From contig CAKVIM010000006.1 of NCBI GenBank assembly GCA_934754775.1, forward strand, positions 40,695 through 104,694: a stretch of 64,000 bases of DNA. The letters run 5' to 3'. Each line of letters opens with the position of its first letter. Position 1 is the stretch's first letter. A program made the position numbers and the translations under genes. A model generated the notes under the pieces. It was not told where the DNA came from, did not search any database, and was given only the letters and a program-made list of their open reading frames with translations. The DNA comes from an uncultured Candidatus Melainabacteria bacterium (GTDB lineage: Bacteria; Cyanobacteriota; Vampirovibrionia; Gastranaerophilales; Gastranaerophilaceae). Below, piece after piece: positions 9,490 through 17,540 of the stretch.

Positions 9490-10326
9490 TTACATTGCCA
9501 TTAAGAGTTCTCTGATAACTTTTGTTGCAACAGCTGTTGAAGCTCCGCTCGCATCATAATCCGGTGCAAGTTCTACCACGTCAGCTCCCACAATATTGAA
9601 TTTTGACAAATACTTAAACCAACCAACTAATTCATTAAAATTAAGTCCGCCGACTTCCGGCGTTCCCGTTCCCGGCATAATAGACGTATCCAAAACATCT
9701 AAATCTACTGTCACAAATATATTTTTGTCTTTCAAACAATCCAATTCAGAATATTCATGTATGAGTGTGTTATGTTTTTTCATCAACTCGAATTCTTCTT
9801 TCATGCCGGAGCGAATACCAATTTGCTTCAAATTTTCAAACCCTACAATATCTGCAGAATGTCTGATTACAGCAGAGTGAGAAAGTGCCTCGCCCAAATA
9901 TTCTTCTCTCAAATCTGTGTGTGCATCAAAATGTACAATCGCTAAATTATCCACAAACTGAGAAACCGCTTGGATTTCCGGAAGCGTAACAAGGTGTTCT
10001 CCACCAATACCAAAGACTCTTTTTCCGTCTCTATAAATATCTTCAACATTCTTTTTTATTACATCGAGAGATTTAACCGTATTTCCAAGCGGGAATTCTA
10101 AATCTCCTGCATCATGGAAATTACAATCTTCTAAGTGTTTATCAAAATAAGGTGAATATTCTTCTAACCCGCAGCTTGCAAGTCTTATTTGCTCAGGAGC
10201 AAATCTTGACCCTGGGCGATAAGACACGGTTCCATCAAACGGAAGCCCTAACATTACAATATTAGAACTCTCATAATCCTTGTTTTCACCCATCCAATTT
10301 CTATCCAAAAACGGTCCTGTTAACAT
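9490..10326 (-). CDS. speB: agmatinase / ureohydrolase
   Basis: A binuclear-manganese ureohydrolase of 278 residues that most likely hydrolyses agmatine to putrescine and urea. The metal-ligand motifs are intact: GGEH near residue 108, HFDAHTD near 132-138 and DLDVLD near 208-213, followed by GTGTPEVGG. Length and the GTGTPEVGGL pattern fit agmatinase better than arginase, though guanidine- and formiminoglutamate-specific relatives share these motifs. The start has an AAAGGAGAAG ribosome binding site. It lies just downstream of the PPi-phosphofructokinase gene, separated by a terminator, so it has its own transcription unit. No arginine decarboxylase is visible in the window. Confidence 0.88.
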   Translation of the reverse strand: MLTGPFLDRNWMGENKDYESSNIVMLGLPFDGTVSYRPGSRFAPEQIRLASCGLEEYSPYFDKHLEDCNFHDAGDLEFPLGNTVKSLDVIKKNVEDIYRDGKRVFGIGGEHLVTLPEIQAVSQFVDNLAIVHFDAHTDLREEYLGEALSHSAVIRHSADIVGFENLKQIGIRSGMKEEFELMKKHNTLIHEYSELDCLKDKNIFVTVDLDVLDTSIMPGTGTPEVGGLNFNELVGWFKYLSKFNIVGADVVELAPDYDASGASTAVATKVIRELLMAM

Positions 10327-10353
10327 ATTCTTCTCCTTTTTTGTTTATTATAA

Positions 10354-10391
10354 CAAAAAAGTAAGGCAGACCGAAATCCACCTTACTTTTT
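10354..10391 (-). terminator. intrinsic terminator of PFP gene
   Basis: Stem AAAAGTAAGG / CCTTACTTTT with a 14-base loop and flanking A/T tracts, just after the PFP stop codon on the minus strand. Confidence 0.85.
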
Positions 10392-10417
10392 GTCTTAATA
10401 TTCAATCAATACCTAAA

Positions 10418-12097
10418 TTAAACCTTTGCCAATTTAGCACTGCTTTCCAATTGCAATGTTACAGTTGTAATATCGCAAACTGAAGAAGGTCCGAAGTATT
10501 GAATAGCTCCCGGGAACAAGTATCTGTCATGAAGAGCCCAATCTTCCCTGTTTTCTTCCAATTTCTTGAATACAGGACCGTCAAGTTCAACTAATGCTTT
10601 CTTGATAACCGGTTTCATTTCACCATGTCTTCTTTCCATATTCATCATCATTGTAAGAGGAACACCACCAGCAACCCAATCGTTTGCAGGTTCTGTTAAG
10701 TTTCTTACTGATGACAAATAGCCTGTTAAACCAAAGTTAATCAATGCAAACGCATTGAAACCTAATGAATAACAATAATCAGCATCGAAGTTTGAAGGGA
10801 ATGCACAACGTCCTTCATAACCGAAGAAGTGTGATTGTGTTGAGAATTTACCTGAGTATTTGCCTTCTTTCTTCAAGTTAGCTAATTTTTCTTCAATCAT
10901 AGAGATTAAAAGCTTTTCTGTTTCAATCTTTGAAACTTGAACGTTGCCGTGTGGGTCTCTATCCATCAACAATTGAGATTTGATTAATGCTGGTAAAGAT
11001 TTGAATACAGAAGCATTTTCGCTAGATAGTGTGTTTTCAATAATAGCGATTTTTTCAGCATCAGAACCTGAAGTGTATTTAGAATCTTTTTCCAATGTTG
11101 GCATAATATCGTTCAAGTTAGCAATCATTGTCTTTAATTCAGGAACGAATTCGATTAAACCTTCCGGAATAACTGCGATACCGAAGTTCTTACCCATTTC
11201 AGAACGTTTTACAACAATGTCTGTCATATAATCAATAATTGAAGATAATGACATTTTCTTTTGTTCAACTTCTTCTGAAATTAAAGTAATGTTTGGTTGA
11301 GTTTGAAGAGCTGCTTCCAATGCTACGTGAGAAGCACTTCTACCCATGATTTTTACGAAGTGCCAATATTTTTTAGCAGAATTTGCATCTCTTTCAATGT
11401 TACCGATTAATTCGCCATAAGTCTTTGTAGCTGTATCAAAACCAAATGAAATTTCAATTTGTTCGTTCTTCAAGTCGCCATCAATTGTTTTAGGGCAGCC
11501 GATAACTTGAATGTTAGCATTATTTGCAACAAACCATTCAGCCAATAAAGCAGCGTTTGTGTTTGAATCGTCACCACCAATGATTACAACAGCAGAGATA
11601 TTCAATTTTCTGCAAACTTCTAAAGCTGATTTAAATTGTTCTTCTGTTTCCAATTTAGTTCTGCCAGAACCGATGATATCAAAACCACCTGTATTTCTGT
11701 AATCGTTAATGAATTCATCATTAAATTCTACGTATTTACCTTCAATAATACCGCTTGGACCGCCCAAGAAACCGTAAAGGTTATTTTTTGAGTTGGCTTG
11801 TTTCAAAGCGTCATAAAGACCTGCGATAACGTTGTGTCCACCAGGAGCTTGACCGCCTGATAGAATAACACCGACATTTCTAACTTCGCTTGGAGTTGAT
11901 TCAGTTGAAGTTTGGAATGTTACGGTTGGTTTGCCGTAAGTATTTTTGAATAATGCTTTAATTTCTTCTTGGTTAGCTACTGATTCTGTTGCAGAACCTT
12001 CTTGAGAAACCAAGTGATTAATACCGCTAGCCAAAGAAGAAGGTAATTTTGGCTGGTATTTTAATCTTTCGATTTGTAATGGTGATAAATTTGTCAT
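10418..12097 (-). CDS. pfp: pyrophosphate-dependent 6-phosphofructokinase
   Basis: This enzyme phosphorylates fructose 6-phosphate to fructose 1,6-bisphosphate with PPi rather than ATP, reversibly. The two specificity signatures are visible: [12 protein letters not shown] (~residues 174-185; the second Asp replaces the Gly of ATP enzymes) and [11 protein letters not shown] (~201-211). The long form (559 residues) matches the plant/spirochaete-type PFP clade. I placed the start at 12097 ([15 protein letters not shown]) because AGGAAAG sits upstream; the longer frame from 12133 has no such site. The reversible enzyme may serve both glycolysis and gluconeogenesis in a fermentative cell. No ATP-dependent PfkA is in the window. 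Confidence 0.95.
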   Translation of the reverse strand: MTNLSPLQIERLKYQPKLPSSLASGINHLVSQEGSATESVANQEEIKALFKNTYGKPTVTFQTSTESTPSEVRNVGVILSGGQAPGGHNVIAGLYDALKQANSKNNLYGFLGGPSGIIEGKYVEFNDEFINDYRNTGGFDIIGSGRTKLETEEQFKSALEVCRKLNISAVVIIGGDDSNTNAALLAEWFVANNANIQVIGCPKTIDGDLKNEQIEISFGFDTATKTYGELIGNIERDANSAKKYWHFVKIMGRSASHVALEAALQTQPNITLISEEVEQKKMSLSSIIDYMTDIVVKRSEMGKNFGIAVIPEGLIEFVPELKTMIANLNDIMPTLEKDSKYTSGSDAEKIAIIENTLSSENASVFKSLPALIKSQLLMDRDPHGNVQVSKIETEKLLISMIEEKLANLKKEGKYSGKFSTQSHFFGYEGRCAFPSNFDADYCYSLGFNAFALINFGLTGYLSSVRNLTEPANDWVAGGVPLTMMMNMERRHGEMKPVIKKALVELDGPVFKKLEENREDWALHDRYLFPGAIQYFGPSSVCDITTVTLQLESSAKLAKV

Positions 12098-12173
12098 AAA
12101 ACTTTCCTTTCCTCTTTTGCCAAAATTATACAATAAACAAAGGGAAAACGCATGTTTTATACAAAATAAATTA

Positions 12174-12202
12174 TTGACAGAAAGTGTGTGAAATTATATA
12201 AT
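12174..12202 (+). promoter_or_regulatory. perfect consensus promoter TTGACA-17-TATAAT
   Basis: -35 TTGACA at 12174-12179 and -10 TATAAT at 12197-12202, exactly 17 bases apart. It drives the FxG-motif protein and the PHP gene that follows. Confidence 0.88.
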
Positions 12203-12224
12203 AGAGCCATCAAAGGGAATGTGT

Positions 12225-13460
12225 GTGATTATGGTTATTCCGAAATTATGTGGTGCAATAAACAACAACTATCAACAAAATTTTAGAGGTACTCCGCAAA
12301 GAATTTACGGAGGAGTAGTTAAAAACTATCAAGATGCTTTGGTTTGGTGGGAGAAACTTCGTTACGCAAAATATCTGGACGCACACTTTAACAGCGATTA
12401 CGACAAAGCCATAAGAGCCGAAAATTATTCATTCTTGGATAAGTTAACAAACTATGCAGACAAATCCGCTTTCATAGAAAAATTTTGCGAGTTTACAAAA
12501 TTTCCGAACCTTAAAGCCGTTAGTGAAAAAATTGATAGCACCTTTAAAAACTGTGTCAAAGATGTTGCAGCCAAACTAAATTCAACCTACGGAGAAAATT
12601 GTTTCAATATTATTGATAACGGATATGACCCAACTTGCTCGGTTGCTCTTAAAAAATCCTTCCCGGGAAGCGATTTAGACAAAGGGTACATAATCCTCGA
12701 AGGCAATTCAAACCGGTTTGACGACAAAGAGATTACAAACAGATTCGCCGGTGGATTGTGGGATAATTTAGATCAAAGAATCGCCAGTCTTAATCACAAA
12801 AACACATTCCCAAGTATTTACACAAAAAAACAAGTTGAAAACATGTTGGACAAGCTCGATTTAAAGGCTCAAAAAGTTGAGTCCGATTCTATGAAAAAAG
12901 GAGCTTTAAAAACCCTCGGAGTAACACTTCTCGGAACCGCCTTAGGTGGGTTTGGAATCGCACTCGGCTCCGCATATTTAGCTCTCGTGCTAAGCAATGC
13001 ACAACAGGATAGAGAAAAAGTGGTAACAGACCCATATGAAGCAGCGGAAATTAACAGAGCTATTGCGAAGAAACTTGAAACACCGGAAGAAAGAGAAGAA
13101 GCCAAAAATTTTGCATTCTTCATTGAGACCGTTCTGGCAAATATTTGGAAATTTCCTTCCGGCAAAGATAATTCATTCTTCTCTAGAATTAAGGACTCAC
13201 TATTTGCCGTCAGCTCAAATGTCACACAAGTTAAGGCTTGGCAAAAAAAGATTGATGGCGGATACCTCAAAAACAAGCTCAGAAAACGCATGCAATTACA
13301 AAATGATTTTAACAAAATGAGCACTGATACAAAATACGATTTAGTCAAAGATGTAATAAAATATTGCACGGACGAACAAAGTTATAAATTCCACGAATAT
13401 TTCAAAAATGACGACGATATAGATTTACGTTACGAAAGATTGCTCGACAGCTTAAAATAA
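12225..13460 (+). CDS. hypothetical protein with N-terminal NFRG motif
   Basis: About 411 residues, no family recognised. The N-terminus (INNNYQQNFRGTPQRIYGGV) carries the Asn-rich plus Phe-x-Gly motif shared by several unassigned proteins in this window. Most of the rest is helical and charged; one hydrophobic segment (TLGVTLLGTALGGFGIALGS, ~residues 225-250) could be a membrane hairpin. Possible starts are ATG 12219, GTG 12225 and ATG 12231; the ribosome binding site AAGGGA ends at 12218, which best fits GTG 12225 (6 bases) and fits 12231 less well. It is followed after 11 bases by the PHP-domain gene and shares its promoter. Confidence 0.6.
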   Translation: MIMVIPKLCGAINNNYQQNFRGTPQRIYGGVVKNYQDALVWWEKLRYAKYLDAHFNSDYDKAIRAENYSFLDKLTNYADKSAFIEKFCEFTKFPNLKAVSEKIDSTFKNCVKDVAAKLNSTYGENCFNIIDNGYDPTCSVALKKSFPGSDLDKGYIILEGNSNRFDDKEITNRFAGGLWDNLDQRIASLNHKNTFPSIYTKKQVENMLDKLDLKAQKVESDSMKKGALKTLGVTLLGTALGGFGIALGSAYLALVLSNAQQDREKVVTDPYEAAEINRAIAKKLETPEEREEAKNFAFFIETVLANIWKFPSGKDNSFFSRIKDSLFAVSSNVTQVKAWQKKIDGGYLKNKLRKRMQLQNDFNKMSTDTKYDLVKDVIKYCTDEQSYKFHEYFKNDDDIDLRYERLLDSLK

Positions 13461-13471
13461 GAAAAACAGAT

Positions 13472-14863
13472 ATGAAAATCTCTCAAATAACAACATTTCC
13501 AAATAATTCGCTTAGCTTTTTCGGGAAAAGAAAGCCCGAAAACATTAATAACGCTCAAGCATATTTGAGTGGCGGAGTTGCAGCTGTTGCCGTCACAGCA
13601 GCATCAGTACTTGCTTATAGAAATCATGCCGGAAACTACAGAGTTCAACTTGCAAAATCACTCTCAAAAGAGCTTGGTAAAAAGATTTTAGCAAAGGATT
13701 TAAAATCGGTTGTTACGAAAAACGAGTTATTAAAAGAATTGCCAAAACTTAAAGAAGAAAACTATGTTTTAACTGAAACCAATCTTAGAAACGGAACATT
13801 TTTAGCAGATTTACACTCGCACTCAAACCACTCCGACGGGACAATAAGCGTCGAAAATTTGTTGAATGAAGCTGTTGAATATGGTGACAAGCTCCAAAAG
13901 CTCAACGGCAAGAAATTTATGTTTGCCCTCTCCGACCATGATGGCGTGGATGGAGTCAAAGAAGCCCTAAAAATTATTGCTCAAAATCCGAAAAAATACG
14001 AAAATATCAGGTTTGTGCCGGCAACAGAAGTGAGTTTTATATTTCCTTGTCATAAGGATAGTGCTAGGTTTAAACGTCACGGAAGCGATGTTCAAATGCC
14101 TGAAATGCTAATCTACAGTATAAATCCGTTTTCTGAAACGTCAAAAAATTTCTTTGAAAAAATCTATTCCGGAAGAGAGAAGCAAATTGAAATTGCGATA
14201 AATGATGCTCGTTCTTATTTCAAGAGCAATGAATTTACGGAAGCAGAATATAAAAAATTTTTTACGAACAACCGCAAACCATTCTTGTTAAATCAGCACT
14301 GGAAACTCTGGAATTATTTGCATACAAAAGCCCGAGTTATCGCTATTGCAAAAGAACAAAACAAAGACGCAAAAGTTTTGTACGAAGAAATCGCCCAGAA
14401 TATGAGAAGCAGCGGGCAACACCTAACACCGTACGGGTTGAACGAATATATTAAAGCAAACAAAATCCAAACAAATAGCAAAATGTTTGATGAAGAATTT
14501 AAAAAGAATATATTATCAAGCATTTTCCCAAAACAAATCGACCCTAAGACTGCACATTCAGATTTTGAGCTTCAACTTAAGAATATTGTCGAATATTCGA
14601 AGAAGGAAAATGCTTTGCTAGGTTTCGCTCATCCTGCGTTTACAATGCAAAACTTTTCACCAAACGAGATTAGAAAAGAAATGCAGACAATCGTGCGAGA
14701 TAGTCGTGGTCAGATTAAGTTTGCAGAGAAATACCATCAGGCGTACCCGATTGGGGATGAAGTTACACAAGCGGAAATTGATGAATATAACAAAGTTTTA
14801 GACGAACTTGGCTTAATTCACGTTGGCGGACGAGATAATCATAAAAATACATTTTTTCCTTAA
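13472..14863 (+). CDS. PHP-domain phosphoesterase with N-terminal membrane anchor
   Basis: A 463-aa protein whose middle and end carry the metal-binding motifs of the PHP (polymerase and histidinol phosphatase) superfamily: DLHSHSNHSDG (~residues 112-122), ALSDHDGVDGV (~152), PATEVSF (~186), GFAHPAF (~388) and a terminal GGRDNHKN. It therefore probably hydrolyses a phosphate ester or phosphodiester with a di/tri-metal centre; the substrate is unknown. Insertions make it longer than a typical ~270-aa PHP enzyme. The N-terminus has the NNSLSFFGKRK motif of the local FxG-tagged set and then a hydrophobic helix (SGGVAAVAVTAASVLAY). It is in an operon with the gene at 12225. Confidence 0.78.
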   Translation: MKISQITTFPNNSLSFFGKRKPENINNAQAYLSGGVAAVAVTAASVLAYRNHAGNYRVQLAKSLSKELGKKILAKDLKSVVTKNELLKELPKLKEENYVLTETNLRNGTFLADLHSHSNHSDGTISVENLLNEAVEYGDKLQKLNGKKFMFALSDHDGVDGVKEALKIIAQNPKKYENIRFVPATEVSFIFPCHKDSARFKRHGSDVQMPEMLIYSINPFSETSKNFFEKIYSGREKQIEIAINDARSYFKSNEFTEAEYKKFFTNNRKPFLLNQHWKLWNYLHTKARVIAIAKEQNKDAKVLYEEIAQNMRSSGQHLTPYGLNEYIKANKIQTNSKMFDEEFKKNILSSIFPKQIDPKTAHSDFELQLKNIVEYSKKENALLGFAHPAFTMQNFSPNEIRKEMQTIVRDSRGQIKFAEKYHQAYPIGDEVTQAEIDEYNKVLDELGLIHVGGRDNHKNTFFP

Positions 14864-14947
14864 TATCACTGGATTTTAAAAAAATTAAAATTTCCTCTTG
14901 CATTTTTTTTTTCAGCAGGTTATATTAATACTTGTCAGCTTGACAAG

Positions 14948-14967
14948 GGAGCGTAGCTCAGTCTGGC
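14948..14967 (+). repeat. orphan 5' fragment of tRNA-Asp, copy 1
   Basis: Twenty bases identical to the first 20 of the tRNA-Asp at 15136 (acceptor arm and part of the D arm), followed by CCCCAGTGAGG, which is not tRNA sequence. A second copy with the same extension lies at 15036. Confidence 0.85.
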
Positions 14968-15035
14968 CCCAGTGAGGTAGAGCCGAACAACTGCTCAAAA
15001 CGAACTGGATGACACAAAAATTGAAAACTGAATAT

Positions 15036-15055
15036 GGGAGCGTAGCTCAGTCTGG
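15036..15055 (+). repeat. orphan 5' fragment of tRNA-Asp, copy 2
   Basis: Same 20 bases as the start of tRNA-Asp, again followed by CCCCAGTGAGG and then different sequence. It lies 88 bases after copy 1 and 100 bases before the intact gene. Confidence 0.85.
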
Positions 15056-15135
15056 CCCCAGTGAGGCTGTACCGAACGGTATATAGAAAAAGGCTCTAAC
15101 CGGACTGAAAAACGTAAATTCCCAAAATATGACAA

Positions 15136-15213
15136 GGGAGCGTAGCTCAGTCTGGTTAGAGCGCATGCCTGTCACGCATGAGGTCGCGAGTTCGAGCCTC
15201 GTCGTTCCCGCCA
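15136..15213 (+). tRNA. tRNA-Asp (anticodon GTC)
   Basis: A complete cloverleaf: acceptor GGGAGCG/CGTTCCC (one G-T pair), D arm GCTC/GAGC, anticodon stem CATGC/GCATG with loop CTGTCAC (anticodon GTC), T arm GCGAG/CTCGT with TTCGAGC, discriminator G and an encoded CCA. It is followed by a terminator at 15221. It is flanked by two upstream 5' fragments and two downstream 3' fragments of itself. Confidence 0.96.
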
Positions 15214-15220
15214 TTAACAA

Positions 15221-15252
15221 AAATAAAGTCCGCTTGTCGGACTTATTTTTTT
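15221..15252 (+). terminator. intrinsic terminator of tRNA-Asp
   Basis: Stem AAATAAGTCCG-type arms (AATAAAGTCCG / CGGACTTATT) around loop CTTGT, then a run of T. Confidence 0.92.
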
Positions 15253-15411
15253 GTCAAAAGTTGTGGAATAAAGAGGCGAGAACTCCGCAAGGCAAAGCCT
15301 TGCTTTATAGTTCGAGCGACCTGTGAGCAAAGTGCGGAGGACTTTTCTTTGGAAGAAACGAAGTTTCTGAAAAGAAAATCCGTAGACACGTTTAATGCGA
15401 ACAGGTCAAGA

Positions 15412-15432
15412 CAGCCTCGTCGTTCCCGCCAT
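15412..15432 (+). repeat. orphan 3' fragment of tRNA-Asp, copy 1
   Basis: Twenty-one bases identical to the tRNA-Asp 3' end (T-arm half, acceptor strand CGTTCCC, GCCA and TT). It is followed by a separate terminator (15444-15465). No 5' half precedes it closely. Confidence 0.85.
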
Positions 15433-15443
15433 TTTTTAAAATT

Positions 15444-15465
15444 AGCACCTTCGGGTGCTTTTTTT
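15444..15465 (+). terminator. intrinsic terminator after 3' tRNA fragment 1
   Basis: AGCACC-TTCG-GGTGCT hairpin with a stable UUCG tetraloop, then seven T. Confidence 0.92.
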
Positions 15466-15603
15466 GTTTTTAAACGACTCGGCTCTTCTCGCCTGTCTTG
15501 GATTTGCTCCATGCTCCCAGAGTTCCGCAAAAGCAACACAGTTGCAGTTTGCTCCATCTGCTCGCTATCCGGACTAACTTCGTGTCGTCCGTCCGCAAAT
15601 CCG

Positions 15604-15622
15604 CTCGTCGTTCCCGCCATTT
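15604..15622 (+). repeat. orphan 3' fragment of tRNA-Asp, copy 2
   Basis: CTCGTCGTTCCCGCCATT repeats the tRNA-Asp 3' end once more, 191 bases after copy 1, and is again followed by its own terminator. Confidence 0.85.
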
Positions 15623-15650
15623 AAAGAGGGTTTCAGATACCCTCTTTTTT
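15623..15650 (+). terminator. intrinsic terminator after 3' tRNA fragment 2
   Basis: AAAGAGGGT / ACCCTCTTT stem with a T-run on the + strand side. Confidence 0.88.
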
Positions 15651-15678
15651 AATGCAAAAATTCTATTTTTGTATTTAT

Positions 15679-17133
15679 TTACATTTTACAAACATCAGAA
15701 GTATTATAAGCGCTTATCGTTTCTAATCTCTTATTCAAAAGTTCGATATATTCATCAACACCGGAAGAATCCACATCCGCTTGAGAATAATGAAGCACTT
15801 GTGATTTCTGATGAATATTTCTATTTAAGCTTGAAGTATTGAATTTAACCAATTTATCACCATCAATATAATACATTTTTTTCACAGTTCTATCCGGATT
15901 TAGAATATAGAGTTTTTTATAAGTCTTATCAAGAACTCTTCCATAACCAAAATATACATCTTCTTCATTTTTAGTCAATTTTTTAAATAACAAACCTTTT
16001 ATCCTTGTCGGAGTGTCAATAAAATTATGTCTTTTATAAGCTGACTTTTTATCCGTTTTTAATCTCAATACATTACGCCAAACTTCATCAAGCTTTGCTT
16101 CGAGCGATGCCATTTTCTTCATATCTTTTGCAGAAATATGTCCTGTATCAGTTGCTGTTTGTCGCCAACTCGTATAAACAAGACTCTCCTTGCGTTTTAT
16201 AATATCATCTTTATATTCGCTAAGCGTTTTTCTTAATTTTTGCAAATTCTGCGTCAAGGTCATTGAATCCAAATCTTTTTGAGAAAAATAATATCTGACA
16301 TTTAAAGAACTTTTAAATGTATCCCAATTAGCAATCTTACCAACTTCACCATTTTCTTTAATCAAATAATTCTTCGCTTCATCATTCTGGATGATAGAAA
16401 TTAGAATATTCTTTTCACCTTTTCCAAAAAATCGATTAATCTTGAACTCAATTCCGTCATCAAAATTACCAAAATGCAAGGTTTTCGTACCCTGTTTTGT
16501 CGGAATTGCATGTTTATAATAACGTTTAATTCTTGCAGAACTTTCTTGATTTTTTACTTCTGCAAATTCCTGAATAAGCCTATCATACAGATTTCGAATA
16601 TCATCTACCAATTCTGCATTATTACCAGATAAGACTCCATGAGGAGCAATCATATCCAAAAAATTTCGCACTTTTTCTTTGCCTAAAATCTTTCGAACAT
16701 TAAATACGGAATTGTCAAGCAAATCCAATACCTCTTTCACTAATTTTCCTGCACCATCTTTAAAGTCGCCACTCATTTTTTCTACACGGTTTCCATTTAA
16801 AATCAAAGAACTGGTATTATTCGTTACTGAATCCTTAGCATCAATTAAAAGTGTATAAAGATTTGGAACTTGTACCCGAACAGTCTTTTTATCAAAACAA
16901 AATTTTGCACCATTGTTTTCAAAGCTTGAAAATATAGAATTCGTTATAAGTTCACGAATAATTTTTACGCCGCCCCTTTGCGTAGAAGTTTGTATAGACT
17001 CAATCTTAGGATTAATATCTGCTAAAATACGAGAAATACTATTCGCTTGGAGAATAAGTTCTCTGGAAAGCGTCTGTTTTGTTGTTCCAAAGCTAATTTG
17101 AGAAAAATTATTGTTGTTTGTTGATATTTTCAT
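15679..17133 (-). CDS. hypothetical protein with N-terminal ISFG motif
   Basis: A 484-aa protein of no recognised family. It begins MKISTNNNNFSQISFGTTKQ, the Asn-rich then Phe-Gly pattern shared with several proteins here. The rest looks soluble: mixed alpha/beta with ANSISRILADINPKIESIQT near the start, a middle region with GVLSGNNAELVDDIRNLYDR, and basic C-terminal strands (YILNPDRTVKKMYYIDGDK). There is no transmembrane helix. A GHKL-like ATPase fold is conceivable from the N-terminal third (RELITNSIFSSFENNGAKF) but the nucleotide motifs are not clear. No ribosome binding site is obvious at the start. It stands alone between terminators. Confidence 0.6.
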   Translation of the reverse strand: MKISTNNNNFSQISFGTTKQTLSRELILQANSISRILADINPKIESIQTSTQRGGVKIIRELITNSIFSSFENNGAKFCFDKKTVRVQVPNLYTLLIDAKDSVTNNTSSLILNGNRVEKMSGDFKDGAGKLVKEVLDLLDNSVFNVRKILGKEKVRNFLDMIAPHGVLSGNNAELVDDIRNLYDRLIQEFAEVKNQESSARIKRYYKHAIPTKQGTKTLHFGNFDDGIEFKINRFFGKGEKNILISIIQNDEAKNYLIKENGEVGKIANWDTFKSSLNVRYYFSQKDLDSMTLTQNLQKLRKTLSEYKDDIIKRKESLVYTSWRQTATDTGHISAKDMKKMASLEAKLDEVWRNVLRLKTDKKSAYKRHNFIDTPTRIKGLLFKKLTKNEEDVYFGYGRVLDKTYKKLYILNPDRTVKKMYYIDGDKLVKFNTSSLNRNIHQKSQVLHYSQADVDSSGVDEYIELLNKRLETISAYNTSDVCKM

Positions 17134-17141
17134 ACCAATAT

Positions 17142-17173
17142 AAAAACCGCAAAAAATATTTTTTGCGGTTTTT
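17142..17173 (-). terminator. bidirectional intrinsic terminator
   Basis: Perfect palindrome AAAAACCGCAAAAAAT / ATTTTTTGCGGTTTTT directly after the 17195-17515 gene on the minus strand. Confidence 0.88.
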
Positions 17174-17194
17174 ATTCTATTTATATGAGTTTAT

Positions 17195-17515
17195 TTAATT
17201 TATATGTTCTGCATCATATTGTTTAGCAAGTTGATGCCCCTTAATCCATTTTGCCCCCAAAAGCACACCTGCTGCTATCATTAGTCCGGCACTCAATTTT
17301 TCAGTTGGTTTCATGTTTTTTGATAAGTCAAGAGTTATCGCACCCGTAAGCAACGCACCCCAAAAAGCCAAAGTGGATAAATCGTCCAAAGTTTCTAAAT
17401 TTTTACTTACGTACTCACGTTTCTCCAAGTACTTTACATACTTTTCATTACTGGTTTTGCTATCTGATTTAAAAGTAGTGTTATTATAAAATGACGATAC
17501 CAAACTTACTTTCAT
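17195..17515 (-). CDS. small membrane hypothetical protein, FxG-set N-terminus
   Basis: A 106-aa protein without a recognised family. The N-terminus MKVSLVSSFYNNTTFKSDSK resembles the Asn-rich/Phe tag of neighbouring unassigned proteins (here Phe-Lys-Ser in place of Phe-x-Gly). A charged helix follows (EKYVKYLEKREYVSKNLETL), then two hydrophobic segments (LSTLAFWGALLTGAITLDLS and LSAGLMIAAGVLLGAKWI), so it is probably a two-helix membrane protein. AAAGGAGTAA precedes the ATG. It starts 25 bases after the stop-proximal region of wecB upstream on the same strand and may be co-transcribed with it. Confidence 0.6.
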   Translation of the reverse strand: MKVSLVSSFYNNTTFKSDSKTSNEKYVKYLEKREYVSKNLETLDDLSTLAFWGALLTGAITLDLSKNMKPTEKLSAGLMIAAGVLLGAKWIKGHQLAKQYDAEHIN

Positions 17516-17540
17516 AGATTACTCCTTTAAAGAAAACCAT

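Larger units (their letters stand above)
15253..15603 (+). other. non-coding stretch between tRNA-Asp 3' fragments
   Basis: This stretch is richer in G+C than its surroundings. Reading frames run through it on both strands (15178-15624 +, 15243-15620 -), but they cross the tRNA and the terminators and have no ribosome binding site or recognisable product. It consists of two units of about 190 bases, each ending in a tRNA-Asp 3' end and a terminator. I see no integrase or other gene in it; it may be two eroded insertions or small transcribed units. Confidence 0.5.

Noticed and set aside
15178..15624. 148-codon frame through tRNA-Asp and downstream
   Set aside because: It starts inside the tRNA, crosses three terminators and tRNA fragments, and has no recognisable product.
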